From an uncultured Bacilli bacterium (GTDB lineage: Bacteria; Bacillota_I; Bacilli_A; RF39; UBA660): a stretch of 12,233 bases of DNA. Shown here piece by piece: positions 12,232 to 12,233 of the stretch. The position numbers and the translations under genes are program-made. Below the pieces are notes generated by a model. It did no database searches. It was given only the letters and a program-made list of their open reading frames with translations, and had not been told where the DNA came from. The DNA is taken from positions 1-12,233 of the forward strand of contig CAJUQG010000031.1 in NCBI GenBank assembly GCA_910588025.1, in the 5' to 3' direction. The number at the start of each line of letters is the position of its first letter. Position 1 is the first letter of the stretch.

Positions 12232-12233
12232 TT

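Noticed and set aside
1..12233. Mycoplasma-type genetic code (TGA as Trp)
   Set aside because: TGA ends the MBL hydrolase, ftsX and whiA at the expected lengths, and Trp codons are TGG.
1..12233. Prophage, transposon, CRISPR, toxin-antitoxin or defence island
   Set aside because: No integrase, transposase, repeat-spacer array, paired small genes or terminal repeats are present. The endolysin-like gene alone is not enough to call a prophage.

Overview
This window is a stretch of ordinary chromosome from a low-G+C Firmicute (roughly 30% G+C by eye). The standard code fits: TGA is used as a stop (ends at 2115, 5143 and 7332) and Trp is encoded by TGG, which argues against Mycoplasma-type code 4. 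A GerQ-type spore coat protein points to an endospore-forming lineage. GerQ, FtsEX with an M23 hydrolase, WhiA, ClpP and a TGS-nucleoside kinase together suggest Bacilli or Erysipelotrichia, perhaps an uncultured compact-genome gut group. That placement is inference.

Layout. 1-973: a signal-less, endolysin-like M23 peptidase on the minus strand with ChW-like C-terminal repeats. 974-2115: a LemA-family protein (minus) and a short metallo-beta-lactamase-fold hydrolase (plus), transcribed divergently from back-to-back promoters. 2133-2153: a terminator between the convergent hydrolase and gerQ. 2156-3522: gerQ (minus) and a YitT/DUF2179 membrane protein (plus), again divergent. 3534-6360: the division operon ftsE-ftsX-M23 hydrolase, with overlapping reading frames and a strong terminator. 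6369-8659: whiA, then two poorly characterised genes, a possible methyltransferase and an orphan soluble protein, each with its own promoter. 8651-8677: a hairpin shared by the overlapping 3' ends of the orphan gene and clpP. 8654-9223: clpP (minus). 9224-9490: the only long intergenic gap. 9491-12172: a TGS-domain nucleoside kinase and a type I GAPDH. A promoter for the next gene lies at the right edge.

How the genes fit together. FtsE and FtsX probably form the ATP-driven membrane switch that activates the coiled-coil M23 peptidase outside the membrane, coupling septation to wall cleavage. WhiA and ClpP are broad regulators of division and protein turnover. GAPDH is central glycolysis. The gene neighbourhoods resemble, in scattered form, the yvjA-ftsE-ftsX and whiA-clpP-gapA regions of Bacillus subtilis as I recall them.

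The most distinctive pattern is in the spacing of signals. At eight genes a convincing -10 box lies only 15-27 nt before the start codon, so predicted leaders are about 9-20 nt. Most of these boxes are extended (TGn), and the two that are not have good -35 boxes. This, together with Shine-Dalgarno positions, moves several starts downstream of the longest reading frame. I see no phage, transposon, CRISPR or defence system, and no RNA gene. I found no clearly new multi-gene system; the best candidates for novelty are the two uncharacterised genes between whiA and clpP.
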